Positions 52,419 to 61,411 of a stretch of DNA of 64,000 bases are shown here, one piece after another. Under the pieces are notes generated by a model that had not been told where the DNA came from, ran no database searches, and saw only the letters and a program-made list of their open reading frames with translations. The DNA comes from an uncultured Polaribacter sp. (GTDB lineage: Bacteria; Bacteroidota; Bacteroidia; Flavobacteriales; Flavobacteriaceae). Location of the stretch: assembly GCA_947497755.1 (NCBI GenBank), contig CANMHT010000005.1, forward strand, positions 124,001 through 188,000. The letters are read 5' to 3'. Each line of letters begins with the position of its first letter. Positions within the stretch are counted from its first letter, which is position 1. Made by a program: the position numbers and the translations under genes.

Positions 52419-55193
52419 ATGAAAAAATTAATTATTGCATTTGTATTAATAAGTCAAATGGTTTCTGCGCAAAGCAAAGGAACTGTAAAAGGAATGCTAA
52501 CAGATGGTGAATCAAATAACGATCCGTTACCATTTGCAAATGTGTTTATAAAAGGAACCACTATTGGTGGAACATCAGATTTTGATGGAAACTATTCATT
52601 ATCTGTACCTGCAGGAAATCATATCTTGGTATTTAGTTTTGTTGGGTACCAAACAATTGAGAAAAATATTGTTGTTAAAGCTGGTGAAACACTAGTAGTA
52701 AACCAACAATTATCAGCCAAAGCAGGAGTAACTTTAGATGAGATTCAGATTGAAGCAACCGTTAGTAAATCTAAAGTATCTGCATTATTAACTGAGCAAA
52801 AGAAAGCAGTAGCAATTAAAACCACCATTGGAGCTCAAGAATTAAGTAACAAAGGAGTTTCTGATTTAGCAACAGCTGTAACAAAAGCAACTGGAGTTTC
52901 TAAACAAGAAGGATCTAGCAATGTTTTTGTAAGAGGATTAGGAGATAGATACAACTCTACTACATTAAATGGATTGCCAATTCCGTCTAACAACCCATCT
53001 AGAAAGAATATTAGTTTAGATATATTCTCTACAGATATTGTTCAGAAAATTGATATTAATAAAATTTACAACGGATCTATTTACGGAGATTTTGGTGGAG
53101 CAAATGTAAATATTGTTTCTAAAGAACACGTAGGGAAACCATCTATAGAATTTGGAATCGGGTCTGGAACTAACACAAACCTATCTAGTGATTTTTATTT
53201 ACAAGATGGACCAAGTTTTACAGGGTTTTATAAAAACAACTATCCTACAAACGTATTAAGTGGGTACAATTTTACCACAGGTCGGGATAATGTTTCTAAA
53301 ACGCCAATTGCAACAAATTTATCTGTAAAAGGAGGAAAGAAATTTCAAATTGGAGAAGAAGGTAGCTTAAACCTTTTCGGTACCTTATCTTTTTCTAACG
53401 AATTTAAGTTTAAAGAAGGAATAAATCGAGGTGGTGTAAACAGACAAGGGTTGGCATTTACAGATTATACTTTTGAGTCGTATGATTACAATACCAATAC
53501 AACAGGAATGTTAAATGTTGCGTATAAAGTAAACCTAGAAAATACGTACAAGTTTAGTTCTTTATTTATCAATTCATCAAACCAAAGTTTAGATCAATAC
53601 AACGGAACTATCAATGTATTTGACAATGCAAGTAATGGTGGTGGTTTTGTAAAGAGAGCTACTTTTGATAGAACGACTTTAATTGTAAATCAGTTTTTAG
53701 GAAGCCACAAGTTTGGTAAGAAGGTAGAGATTGATTGGGGAGTAGCCTATAATCATGTGAATAATATCATTCCAGATAGAAGACAAAATATGTTAGTTCC
53801 TAGAGATAATAATGATCCTAATGGTGTAAAAACAGTTTCTGATTTAGCAGCATCTGATAACCACCGTTTTTTCCAAGAATTATTAGAAGATGAGGTTGCA
53901 GCGAACATTACAGGAACTTATGTTTTTAACGAGAAAGAAGAAGGTGAATACAAAGGAAAGTTAACATTAGGGTATAGCGGAAGATTTAAGAAAGTAGATT
54001 TTAAAGCAACTCAATTTAACTTTAGAATTAATAGATCCTTAGTGCAGCCAGTAGTAAATGCAAACAACTTAAATGGATATTTTAACCAAAATAGCTACGC
54101 AAATAACTTCTTTAAAATAGAAACATTTAGAGGTGATGCTAGTACACCAAATGCATTAGACCCACAAGTATATTTTGGAAACCAATACATTAATGGAGGT
54201 TTTGCAGATGTTCAATATCAAATTACACCGAGATTTACAGCTACAGCAGGATTAAGATTTGAGCACATTTATCAAGATATTGAGTGGAAAACATCATTAG
54301 ATCCAAATGGAGATAAAGACGCCTTTGCTAAATTTGAGTTTTTACCAAACTTATCTTTAAAGTATGAAGTAACAGAAAAGCAAAATTTAAAATTTGCCGC
54401 AAGTAAATCATACACATTACCACAATATAAAGAAAGAGCTCCTTTCCAGTTTGAAGAAGTAACACAAATTAAATTTGGTAATCCAGACTTAGATTTATCT
54501 TCTAATTACAATGCAGATATTCGTTGGGAATACTTCCCAAAAAGTGGAGAAGTAATTTCTTTTACAGGTTTTGGTAAGATAATTCAGAATCCAATTAATG
54601 AAGTTGTTGTTGCTTCTGCAACCAATGATATTTCTTATGTAAACACAGGAAAAGAAGCAAAAGTATTTGGAGCAGAATTTGAATTAAGAAAAAACATCTT
54701 TTCTAAAGAAACAGAAAAGGGAGATGATGTTCTAAAGAGCAAATTAACTGCTGGTTTTAATGCTTCTTACATGTACTCGAATCAAGATTTTGATAGATTC
54801 AAAGTAATTAGAGAAACAAAATTAAATGTAAACTTTACTAATAAAGAAGGAAAATTAACTGGAGCTTCTGATTTAATTCTAAATGCAGACTTTACTTATA
54901 CAAAAGACTTTTCTAAAGACATGAATATTTTAGGAACGATTGCTTATAACTATTTTTCAGACAGAGTGTATGCAATAGGTTCTGCTGGTAAAGGAGATTT
55001 GGTTGATAAAGGAATTGGAAGTTTAGATTTGATTTTAAAATCAGAACTTTCTAAGAGAATCAAATTAGGAGTTTCGTTAAAAAATCTATTAAACCCAACT
55101 GTTAAGAGAATTCAAGAGATTCAAAATGTAGAAGTATTGTCTTTTAAGAATGGAGTAAATGCAAGCTTCTCATTAACTTATAAATTAGATTAA
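52419..55193 (+). CDS. TonB-dependent receptor, PhoB-type promoter
   Basis: A 924-residue receptor with a signal peptide (to SAQ, about 18), a CarboxypepD_reg-like domain (about 22-105, with PFANVFIKGTTIGGTSDFDG), a plug (about 120-235, with KATGVSKQEGSSNVFVRGLG and GSIYGDFGGANVNIVSKE) and a large barrel ending in aliphatic/aromatic strands (ASFSLTYKLD). No SusD is adjacent. Divergent from phoBR and preceded by an 11-bp repeat array, it may import phosphate or phosphorylated compounds (inference). It probably works with the beta-helix lipoprotein encoded next. Confidence 0.88.
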   Translation: MKKLIIAFVLISQMVSAQSKGTVKGMLTDGESNNDPLPFANVFIKGTTIGGTSDFDGNYSLSVPAGNHILVFSFVGYQTIEKNIVVKAGETLVVNQQLSAKAGVTLDEIQIEATVSKSKVSALLTEQKKAVAIKTTIGAQELSNKGVSDLATAVTKATGVSKQEGSSNVFVRGLGDRYNSTTLNGLPIPSNNPSRKNISLDIFSTDIVQKIDINKIYNGSIYGDFGGANVNIVSKEHVGKPSIEFGIGSGTNTNLSSDFYLQDGPSFTGFYKNNYPTNVLSGYNFTTGRDNVSKTPIATNLSVKGGKKFQIGEEGSLNLFGTLSFSNEFKFKEGINRGGVNRQGLAFTDYTFESYDYNTNTTGMLNVAYKVNLENTYKFSSLFINSSNQSLDQYNGTINVFDNASNGGGFVKRATFDRTTLIVNQFLGSHKFGKKVEIDWGVAYNHVNNIIPDRRQNMLVPRDNNDPNGVKTVSDLAASDNHRFFQELLEDEVAANITGTYVFNEKEEGEYKGKLTLGYSGRFKKVDFKATQFNFRINRSLVQPVVNANNLNGYFNQNSYANNFFKIETFRGDASTPNALDPQVYFGNQYINGGFADVQYQITPRFTATAGLRFEHIYQDIEWKTSLDPNGDKDAFAKFEFLPNLSLKYEVTEKQNLKFAASKSYTLPQYKERAPFQFEEVTQIKFGNPDLDLSSNYNADIRWEYFPKSGEVISFTGFGKIIQNPINEVVVASATNDISYVNTGKEAKVFGAEFELRKNIFSKETEKGDDVLKSKLTAGFNASYMYSNQDFDRFKVIRETKLNVNFTNKEGKLTGASDLILNADFTYTKDFSKDMNILGTIAYNYFSDRVYAIGSAGKGDLVDKGIGSLDLILKSELSKRIKLGVSLKNLLNPTVKRIQEIQNVEVLSFKNGVNASFSLTYKLD

Positions 55194-55199
55194 TAGGGC

Positions 55200-55258
55200 T
55201 TAACATAAGCATAACAAAACAACTAAAACGCTTAACAGTCTTTTAAACTTTTGGTAAA
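55200..55258 (+). promoter_or_regulatory. Second Pho-box-like repeat set
   Basis: TTAAC (55200) and ATAAC (55211) are 11 bases apart. TTAAC (55232), TTAAA (55243) and GTAAA (55254) also follow at 11-base steps. The set precedes the lipoprotein gene by about 55 bases. It is weaker and less regular than the array at 52302. Confidence 0.45.
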
Positions 55259-55312
55259 GCAGGTATTAAACAAGAGCTATTTATTTGTACCAGAAATAAT
55301 TTAAAACACAAA

Positions 55313-56419
55313 ATGAAAAAAACATTCTTATCGTTATTAGCAGTTGCAGCAATTGCTATTACAAGTTGTACCGTTTCTAATGACGAACCAAACAATGGTT
55401 TTCAAGTAGACCCGGCTAATTTTAAAGGAAACATTACTCAAGGAACTGTAACTTTAAGTGCAAGTACTGAGTATAACTTAACAGGTGCCTTAATTGTAGA
55501 AGAAGGAGCAAAATTAGTAATTCCAGCAGGAACAGTAATTAAAGCTTCTGGAGGTACAAGTTCTTACATTGCAGTAGCACAAGGAGCACAAATCTTTATT
55601 GATGGAACTGCAACAAACCCTGTTGTAATGACATCTTCAAAATCTAGTCCAGCACCAGCAGATTGGGGAGGTTTAGTAATTTGTGGAAAAGCACCAACTA
55701 ACAAAGGAGCTACAGCTACAGCAGAGGTTTCTGACTTAACTTATGGAGGAACAGTAAAAAATGATAACTCTGGATCTATTAGATACTTAAGAGTAGAATA
55801 TACAGGAGCAACTTTTAACGGCTCTAAAGAATTTAACGGAGTATCTTTATTCGGTGTGGGTTCAGGAACAACTTTTGAGTACGTTCAATCTTACAATGGA
55901 GGAGATGACGGAATCGAGTTTTTCGGAGGAACTGTAACTGGTAAATATTTAGTTGCTACAGGTTCTGGAGATGATTCTATTGATTTTGCTGATGGATGGT
56001 CTGGAACTGGACAATACTGGTACATTAACAAAGGAGCTAAAGCAGGAATCGAAGGGTCTAATAACGGAGATGATGGAAACGCAACTCCAACTACAAAAGC
56101 AATTTTAAAAGATATCTCAATTGTAGGACCTGGATCTGAAGGAGCTTTATTCATCAAAGAAGGTGGTGGACACTGGACAGCATCTAATATTTATGCAGCT
56201 GATTTCGCTTTAGGAATCAAAATAAAATCATCTGATGCGCCTGCAAATGCAAACGTAAAAAATGGAAACATTGTATTTACAAACATCCAGTTTGACAATG
56301 TAACTAAGAAAGATGAGTATACAGGAACTGAGACTTACTTTACAGAAGGTACTAACTCAGGAGCTGGAAATGGAAAAGCAGCACCAACTTGGGCAAATGG
56401 TTGGACAAAAGGATTGTAA
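55313..56419 (+). CDS. Right-handed beta-helix-like lipoprotein
   Basis: A 368-residue lipoprotein with lipobox ITSC (Cys19). The rest is a run of short Gly/Asn/Asp-rich strands with a repeated parallel-helix look: LIVEEGAKLVIPAGTVIKA, IFIDGTATNPVVMTSS, DWGGLVICGKAP. Clusters of acidic residues GGDDGIEFFGG and GSGDDSIDFADG (near 196-225) resemble metal-binding loops. Family members occur in Bacteroidota next to TonB receptors and T9SS proteins and have been mislabelled as multidrug transporters in databases. It lies 119 bases after the TonB gene, behind a smaller repeat set, and ends at a clean terminator. Function unknown; a periplasmic or surface binding role is likely. Confidence 0.75.
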   Translation: MKKTFLSLLAVAAIAITSCTVSNDEPNNGFQVDPANFKGNITQGTVTLSASTEYNLTGALIVEEGAKLVIPAGTVIKASGGTSSYIAVAQGAQIFIDGTATNPVVMTSSKSSPAPADWGGLVICGKAPTNKGATATAEVSDLTYGGTVKNDNSGSIRYLRVEYTGATFNGSKEFNGVSLFGVGSGTTFEYVQSYNGGDDGIEFFGGTVTGKYLVATGSGDDSIDFADGWSGTGQYWYINKGAKAGIEGSNNGDDGNATPTTKAILKDISIVGPGSEGALFIKEGGGHWTASNIYAADFALGIKIKSSDAPANANVKNGNIVFTNIQFDNVTKKDEYTGTETYFTEGTNSGAGNGKAAPTWANGWTKGL

Positions 56420-56440
56420 GAAAATGAATTAATTATAGAA

Positions 56441-56468
56441 GGCAGACTTTAAAGTCTGCCTTTTTTTT
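56441..56468 (+). terminator. Intrinsic terminator
   Basis: GGCAGACTT-TA-AAGTCTGCC followed by eight T residues, just after the lipoprotein gene. Confidence 0.92.
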
Positions 56469-56572
56469 GCCCTATAAATCAGTTTGTTATCTTGTTAAAA
56501 AAAATGAGGTAACGATAGAAACAAAAAATTATTTTATATCTTTAAACAATTTTACTAACTAAACCTCTATTA

Positions 56573-58666
56573 ATGAAAAAAAACTACTTTTTAGCAGTTT
56601 TCATAACATTGTTTTTTAGCTCAATTACTTTTGGGCAAGAAATGTTGGTTAATGGAAACTTTGAATCTTGGGACAACGATACAACACCAACAGGTTGGAC
56701 CAAAATAGAAAATACAACAAAAGAAGCTACAGAAAAGCATGGAGGCTCATTTTCGGCGAAACATGTTGGAGGAACTAAAGACTTAGGTCAAACTATTACA
56801 GGTATTGTAGCCGGAGAAAGTTATACAATAACAATTTGGTATAAGGTTGCAGCAGGTGATCCAACTTCTGCAAGAATTTGGTCTTATTGGAAAACCGATG
56901 CAAATTCTAATATTGATAATAACGACAACGATACTGAAGATGCTATTAGAGGTCCAAACAATAATTATTTTGATAATAATGGAGGAGTTTGGACAAAATA
57001 TGAAACAACAATTACTGCTCCAGCAGGAGCTACTAAATTCTATTTTGAGTTAAGAACTTATAGCGGAGCAACAGTGTATTGGGACGACTTATCATTTTTC
57101 CATAATTCATCTTCTACTGATCCAGAAATTCTTATTACTTCTCCAACAGATGCATCTACTATTGATTATACATCAACAGCAACGGTTAAGTATACTGTAA
57201 ACAACTTTAACGTAGCCGCAGGTGGAGCAGGAGATGGGTACATTAAATGGAAGTTAGACGATGTAGCTCAAGCTGATAAAACTGATACAAGCGATATTAC
57301 TTTTGCTGCGACTGGAGGAACAACTTATAAAGTATATATTGAGTTGGTAGATAATGCAGGAAATCCATTAAGCTCACCTGTAAATAAAACAGTAAACTTT
57401 ACAGTTAATCATCCGTGTGATTTAACTTTAGGTGCAATGACAGCAACTTGTGATGCTATTACTTCTGGAGTAGATACTTTTAGTGGAAGCATCGCTTTTA
57501 CTGGAGGAAATACAGGAGCAACATATACAATTACTGCGCCAGCTGGTGTTGTAGTTGGAGGAGATAATCCTAATACATCTGCAACAGGAACTATTACTTT
57601 TTCTGGAATGACTGAAGGAACCAATGCAACTGTAAAAATTGTAGGAGGAGCAACAAGTAGTTGTGATTATGAAAAAACATTTAAGAGTCCAACTTGTGTA
57701 CCTTTTCCAATAGTAGAAACATTTAATTATACCGCAGATACAGATTTAATTGCTGCAGCAAATTGGAGTGATCATAGTACTTCATCTTCATCTCCTAATA
57801 ACATTCAGGTAAAAACAGCAGCACTAACTTCTTATTATACTGCAAGCGAATTCCCTGAGCCAACAGGTAATATGGTTAGTTTAGTTGGAGGAGGAAGTGA
57901 TCCTTTTGTAGCGTTTAACGAAACAAATTCTGGAGTTATTTATGCCTCTTTCTTATTCCAAGTAACGAATATGGATAACTTTAAAACCAATACAAGCGGA
58001 GATTATTTTGCAATATTGGCTGAGCCAGGAGGAACATTTAGAACACGTTTGTATGTTAAAGATGATACTGCCGGAGGAACGAATGAAGGACTTACATATC
58101 AAGTTGGAATAGGAAATGGAAGTACAACAACATATCACACAGCATTTACAGCGAATATTGCTGAACCAGTTTTTGTGGTAATGGCTTATGATTTTGGATC
58201 AAGTGAAGTGAAGTTATGGGTTACTCCAGATGCAACTACTTTTGAAGCAGGATCAGCACCAGCAGCTAATATTACTTTAGCAGGAGGTGCTACTTCTCTT
58301 AGTAAATTTATTCTTAGACAAGACAAAACTTCTGACACTCCATCTATTGATTTTGATGAGTTGAGAATTGGAACAACGTGGGCCCAAGTAACTCCAAAAG
58401 GTGCTACAGCAAGTGTTGGAAAGAATACAATAGAAGGTTTTGCAGCATATCCGAATCCAGTTACTAATGGAAAAATACAAATTACTACAACAAATGCTAA
58501 CGAAAAAGAGGTATCAATCTATAGCATTTTAGGTAAAAGAGTATTTGCTCAAAAATTTTCTGCAAGTACTAAACAATTAGATGTATCTCATATCAATGCG
58601 GGAATTTATGTTATGAAAGTAATTGAAGGAGAAAAAATTGCAACTAAAAAGCTTGTAATTAAGTAA
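56573..58666 (+). CDS. Secreted T9SS protein with N-terminal carbohydrate-binding-like domain
   Basis: A 697-residue exported protein. Signal peptide to FGQ (about 22); CBM_4_9-like jelly roll about 25-185 (LVNGNFESWDNDTTPTGWTK opening, and the VYWDDLSFF ending). An Ig-like domain follows (about 190-280, with SPTDASTIDYTSTATVKYT). A short middle region with paired Cys (about 283-370) and a second beta-sandwich (about 380-610) come next. The T9SS type A sorting domain starts at AAYPNPVTNGK (about 625). It is in the same locus as the Pho-type TonB receptor and lipoprotein but has its own terminator-bounded unit. No catalytic motif is visible. Confidence 0.82.
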   Translation: MKKNYFLAVFITLFFSSITFGQEMLVNGNFESWDNDTTPTGWTKIENTTKEATEKHGGSFSAKHVGGTKDLGQTITGIVAGESYTITIWYKVAAGDPTSARIWSYWKTDANSNIDNNDNDTEDAIRGPNNNYFDNNGGVWTKYETTITAPAGATKFYFELRTYSGATVYWDDLSFFHNSSSTDPEILITSPTDASTIDYTSTATVKYTVNNFNVAAGGAGDGYIKWKLDDVAQADKTDTSDITFAATGGTTYKVYIELVDNAGNPLSSPVNKTVNFTVNHPCDLTLGAMTATCDAITSGVDTFSGSIAFTGGNTGATYTITAPAGVVVGGDNPNTSATGTITFSGMTEGTNATVKIVGGATSSCDYEKTFKSPTCVPFPIVETFNYTADTDLIAAANWSDHSTSSSSPNNIQVKTAALTSYYTASEFPEPTGNMVSLVGGGSDPFVAFNETNSGVIYASFLFQVTNMDNFKTNTSGDYFAILAEPGGTFRTRLYVKDDTAGGTNEGLTYQVGIGNGSTTTYHTAFTANIAEPVFVVMAYDFGSSEVKLWVTPDATTFEAGSAPAANITLAGGATSLSKFILRQDKTSDTPSIDFDELRIGTTWAQVTPKGATASVGKNTIEGFAAYPNPVTNGKIQITTTNANEKEVSIYSILGKRVFAQKFSASTKQLDVSHINAGIYVMKVIEGEKIATKKLVIK

Positions 58667-58687
58667 TTTAGAACTGTTTATAATAGC

Positions 58688-58718
58688 AAAAAGCTCCGGA
58701 TTTCGGAGCTTTTTTTTT
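58688..58718 (+). terminator. Intrinsic terminator after T9SS protein
   Basis: An 11-bp stem, AAAAAGCTCCG (58688-58698) with CGGAGCTTTTT (58704-58714), a GATTT loop and a nine-T run. Confidence 0.92.
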
Positions 58719-58752
58719 ATTTTTAGTAACTTCACAATTAAAAATAAAGGCT

Positions 58753-59469
58753 ATGAATTTACAAGTAAACTTAAAACACATCTTATTTTTAGATATAGAA
58801 ACTGTACCTCAGTTTGAAAAATGGGAAGAACTTTCTGGAACTACACAGCAACTTTTTGAAGAAAAAACAGCCTATCAGCGTAAAGGAGAAATTACTGGAG
58901 AAGATTTTTATGAACGAGCAGGAATTTGGGCAGAATTTGGTAAAATAGTTTGTATTTCTGTGGGATATTTTACGCAAGTAGCACAAGAGAAGCAATTGCG
59001 TATAAAATCTTTTTACGATGAGAATGAGTTTGATTTATTAATGGGATTTAAAGAGTTATTAGAATGGCATTTTAATCAAAAACATCATTTGTTATGTGCT
59101 CACAATGGAAAAGAATTTGATTTTCCGTATATCGCTAGAAGAATGATTTTACAAGGAATCACTTTGCCAAAAAAATTAAACTTGTTTGGTAAAAAGCCTT
59201 GGGAAGTTCCACATTTAGATACTATGGAATTGTGGAAGTTTGGAGATTATAAACATTATACTTCGTTAAAATTACTTACAAGTATTTTAAAAATTCCATC
59301 TCCAAAAGACGATATTGATGGTAGTGAAGTTGCTCAGGTGTATTATAAAGACAAGAACATAGAAAGAATAGTTACTTATTGCGAAAAAGATACCATTGCT
59401 GTTGCACAGTTAATTTTGCGTTTAAATAATGAGAAACTCTTAGAAGAGCATCAGATAGTAAAGGCGTAA
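58753..59469 (+). CDS. DEDD-type 3'-5' exonuclease (PolB exo-like)
   Basis: A 238-residue protein of the PF10108-type exonuclease family. The acidic motifs are HILFLDIETVP (residues 9-19), AHNGKEFDFPYI (near 117-128) and YCEKDTIAVAQL (near 219-230), matching ExoI, ExoII and ExoIII with a Tyr in the last (DEDDy). It stands alone with no polymerase domain, so a role in DNA or RNA trimming or repair is likely. It ends directly at the stop of the convergent ABC-F gene. Confidence 0.9.
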   Translation: MNLQVNLKHILFLDIETVPQFEKWEELSGTTQQLFEEKTAYQRKGEITGEDFYERAGIWAEFGKIVCISVGYFTQVAQEKQLRIKSFYDENEFDLLMGFKELLEWHFNQKHHLLCAHNGKEFDFPYIARRMILQGITLPKKLNLFGKKPWEVPHLDTMELWKFGDYKHYTSLKLLTSILKIPSPKDDIDGSEVAQVYYKDKNIERIVTYCEKDTIAVAQLILRLNNEKLLEEHQIVKA

Positions 59470-61332
59470 TTATTCTTCTTCTAATTTCATAGAAAGTTCA
59501 AACCAGCGTTCTTCTTTTTGTTCTAAATCGGTAATTATTTGCTGCAATTCTAACGATTTTTCATTGATGTCTTCTGGGGCAATTTCGTTAGTAGCAAATA
59601 GGTTTTCTATGATTGCTTTTTTCTTTTCTAATTTAGCAATGTCTTTTTCTAGCAAACCATATTCTCTATTTTCATTATAGCTTAACCTGCCTTTTTGAGG
59701 TGATTTTTCGCGAATAACGGTTTTTTTCTCTTTAGCAACAGGTTCTTTTGGTTTGGAATCTTCATAGGCTCTAAAATCTGAATAATTACCAGGGAAATTT
59801 TCTATAACTCCTTTTCCTCTAAAGACAAAAAGAGAATCCATTATTTTGTCCATAAAATACCTATCGTGAGAAACAACCACTAAATTTCCAGGGAAATCTA
59901 ATAAGAAATTCTCTAAAACATTTAAGGTTACAACATCTAAATCATTGGTAGGTTCGTCTAAGATTAAAAAATTAGGATTTTGAATAAGAACTGCACACAA
60001 GTACAATCTTTTTTGTTCTCCACCACTTAATTTTTCTACAAAGTCATGTTGTTTTTTTCGATCAAATAAAAAGCGTTCTAATAACTGTCCAGCGGTTATT
60101 TTTCTTCCCTTAGTTAACGGAATAAATTCTCCAAATTCCTTGATAACATCAATTACTTTTTGCCCTTCTTTAATCGCAATTCCGCTTTGAGTATAGTAAC
60201 CAAATTTTACTGTTTCACCTAAAACAACTTTACCTCCATCAACAGGAATTTTCTGAGTAATTAAATTTAAAAAAGAGGATTTCCCTGTTCCGTTTTTACC
60301 AATAATACCTATACGTTCACCACGTTTAAAAACATAGTCAAAACCATCTAAAATTAGTGTGTCGTCAAAAGATTTTTTAATATTATGAAGCTCCAAAATC
60401 TTACTACCCAAGCGCTCCATATTTATCTCTAATTGTACTTGATGATCTTGTCTTCTTTGGTGAGCTTTTTTCTTGATTTCGAAAAAGTCATCAATTCTAG
60501 ATTTTGATTTGGTAGTACGAGCTTTTGGTTGCCTTCGCATCCAATCTAGCTCTTTGTTGTAGAGGTTTTTTGCTTTTTCTGTAGCAACTTGTTCAAGAGC
60601 AATACGTTCTTCTTTCTTTTCAAGATAGTAAGAATAGTTTCCTTTGTATTTGTATAACTTTCCGTGATCTAGTTCTACAATTTCATTACAAACACGTTCT
60701 AGAAAATACCGATCGTGAGTTACCATAAATAAGGTTATTTTTTCTTTTTTAAAGTAACTTTCTAACCATTCTATCATTTCTAAATCTAAATGGTTGGTTG
60801 GTTCATCAAGAATTAAAAGATCGGGCTTATTTATTAAAATGGTTGCTAAAGCTAATCGTTTTCTTTGTCCACCAGAAAGGTTCATTACCTTCTGACTTAG
60901 ATCATTAAACTTTAGCTTAGATAATATCTGTTTGTACTGAGTTTCAAAATCCCAAGCATTGTGTTGTTCCATCAATTCAAAAGCTTCTTGATAGGCTTCA
61001 GCATTTTCTGGATTATTTAATGCTTTGTTATATTGAGCAATGATTTTAAGTGTCTTATTTTCTGAAGAAAAAACAACTTCTTCAATAGTTGCATTTGGAT
61101 TTAAGTTATCGTTTTGAGCTAAATAAGAAATCTGTATTCCTTTTCTGCTTATTACTTGTCCTTCATCAGGGGAATCTAGCCCAGCAATGATATTTAAAAT
61201 AGAAGTTTTACCGCTTCCATTTTTTGCTACAAAAGCAATTTTTTGGTCTTTATTAATTCCGAAAGAAATGTCGTTGAAAAGGACTCTTTCTCCGTAAGAT
61301 TTTGATATGTTTTCTACAGATAGGTAATTCAC
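59470..61332 (-). CDS. ABC-F family ATPase
   Basis: A 620-residue soluble protein with two ABC ATPase domains and no membrane segments. Walker A motifs are AKNGSGKTS (near 35-43) and GKNGTGKSS (near 345-353). Signature motifs are SGGQRKRLALA and SGGEQKRLYLC, each followed by a DEPTNHLDL or DEPTNDLDV Walker B. A linker (about 235-310) is rich in Lys/Arg, and a C-terminal coiled-coil extension (540-620) follows. ABC-F proteins of this type act on the ribosome, some in antibiotic protection, others in translation regulation. The GTG at 61332 gives the usual MNYLSVENISK start, and an upstream in-frame TTG (61350) falls inside the -7 box. Confidence 0.92.
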   Translation of the reverse strand: MNYLSVENISKSYGERVLFNDISFGINKDQKIAFVAKNGSGKTSILNIIAGLDSPDEGQVISRKGIQISYLAQNDNLNPNATIEEVVFSSENKTLKIIAQYNKALNNPENAEAYQEAFELMEQHNAWDFETQYKQILSKLKFNDLSQKVMNLSGGQRKRLALATILINKPDLLILDEPTNHLDLEMIEWLESYFKKEKITLFMVTHDRYFLERVCNEIVELDHGKLYKYKGNYSYYLEKKEERIALEQVATEKAKNLYNKELDWMRRQPKARTTKSKSRIDDFFEIKKKAHQRRQDHQVQLEINMERLGSKILELHNIKKSFDDTLILDGFDYVFKRGERIGIIGKNGTGKSSFLNLITQKIPVDGGKVVLGETVKFGYYTQSGIAIKEGQKVIDVIKEFGEFIPLTKGRKITAGQLLERFLFDRKKQHDFVEKLSGGEQKRLYLCAVLIQNPNFLILDEPTNDLDVVTLNVLENFLLDFPGNLVVVSHDRYFMDKIMDSLFVFRGKGVIENFPGNYSDFRAYEDSKPKEPVAKEKKTVIREKSPQKGRLSYNENREYGLLEKDIAKLEKKKAIIENLFATNEIAPEDINEKSLELQQIITDLEQKEERWFELSMKLEEE

Positions 61333-61347
61333 AAGATAAATTTGAAG

Positions 61348-61355
61348 CAAAAGTA
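61348..61355 (-). promoter_or_regulatory. -7 promoter box of ABC-F gene
   Basis: The minus strand reads TACTTTTG, an exact TAnnTTTG match, 15 bases before the GTG start at 61332. Confidence 0.7.
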
Positions 61356-61356
61356 A

Positions 61357-61386
61357 TTAAAAAACCTCGAGCATTTGCTCGAGGTT
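61357..61386 (-). terminator. Terminator of the upstream T9SS gene
   Basis: AACCTCGAGCA (61363-61373) pairs with TGCTCGAGGTT (61376-61386). On the minus strand the stem is followed by TTTTAATTA, so it ends the leftward T9SS gene 26 bases past its stop and directly before the ABC-F promoter. Confidence 0.82.
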
Positions 61387-61411
61387 CGTGTTTAAGCATA
61401 AATAAAGATTT

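Noticed and set aside
56847..57053. 68-residue ORF within the T9SS CBM protein
   Set aside because: It is a frame shadow with a low-complexity Ile/Leu/Gln composition.
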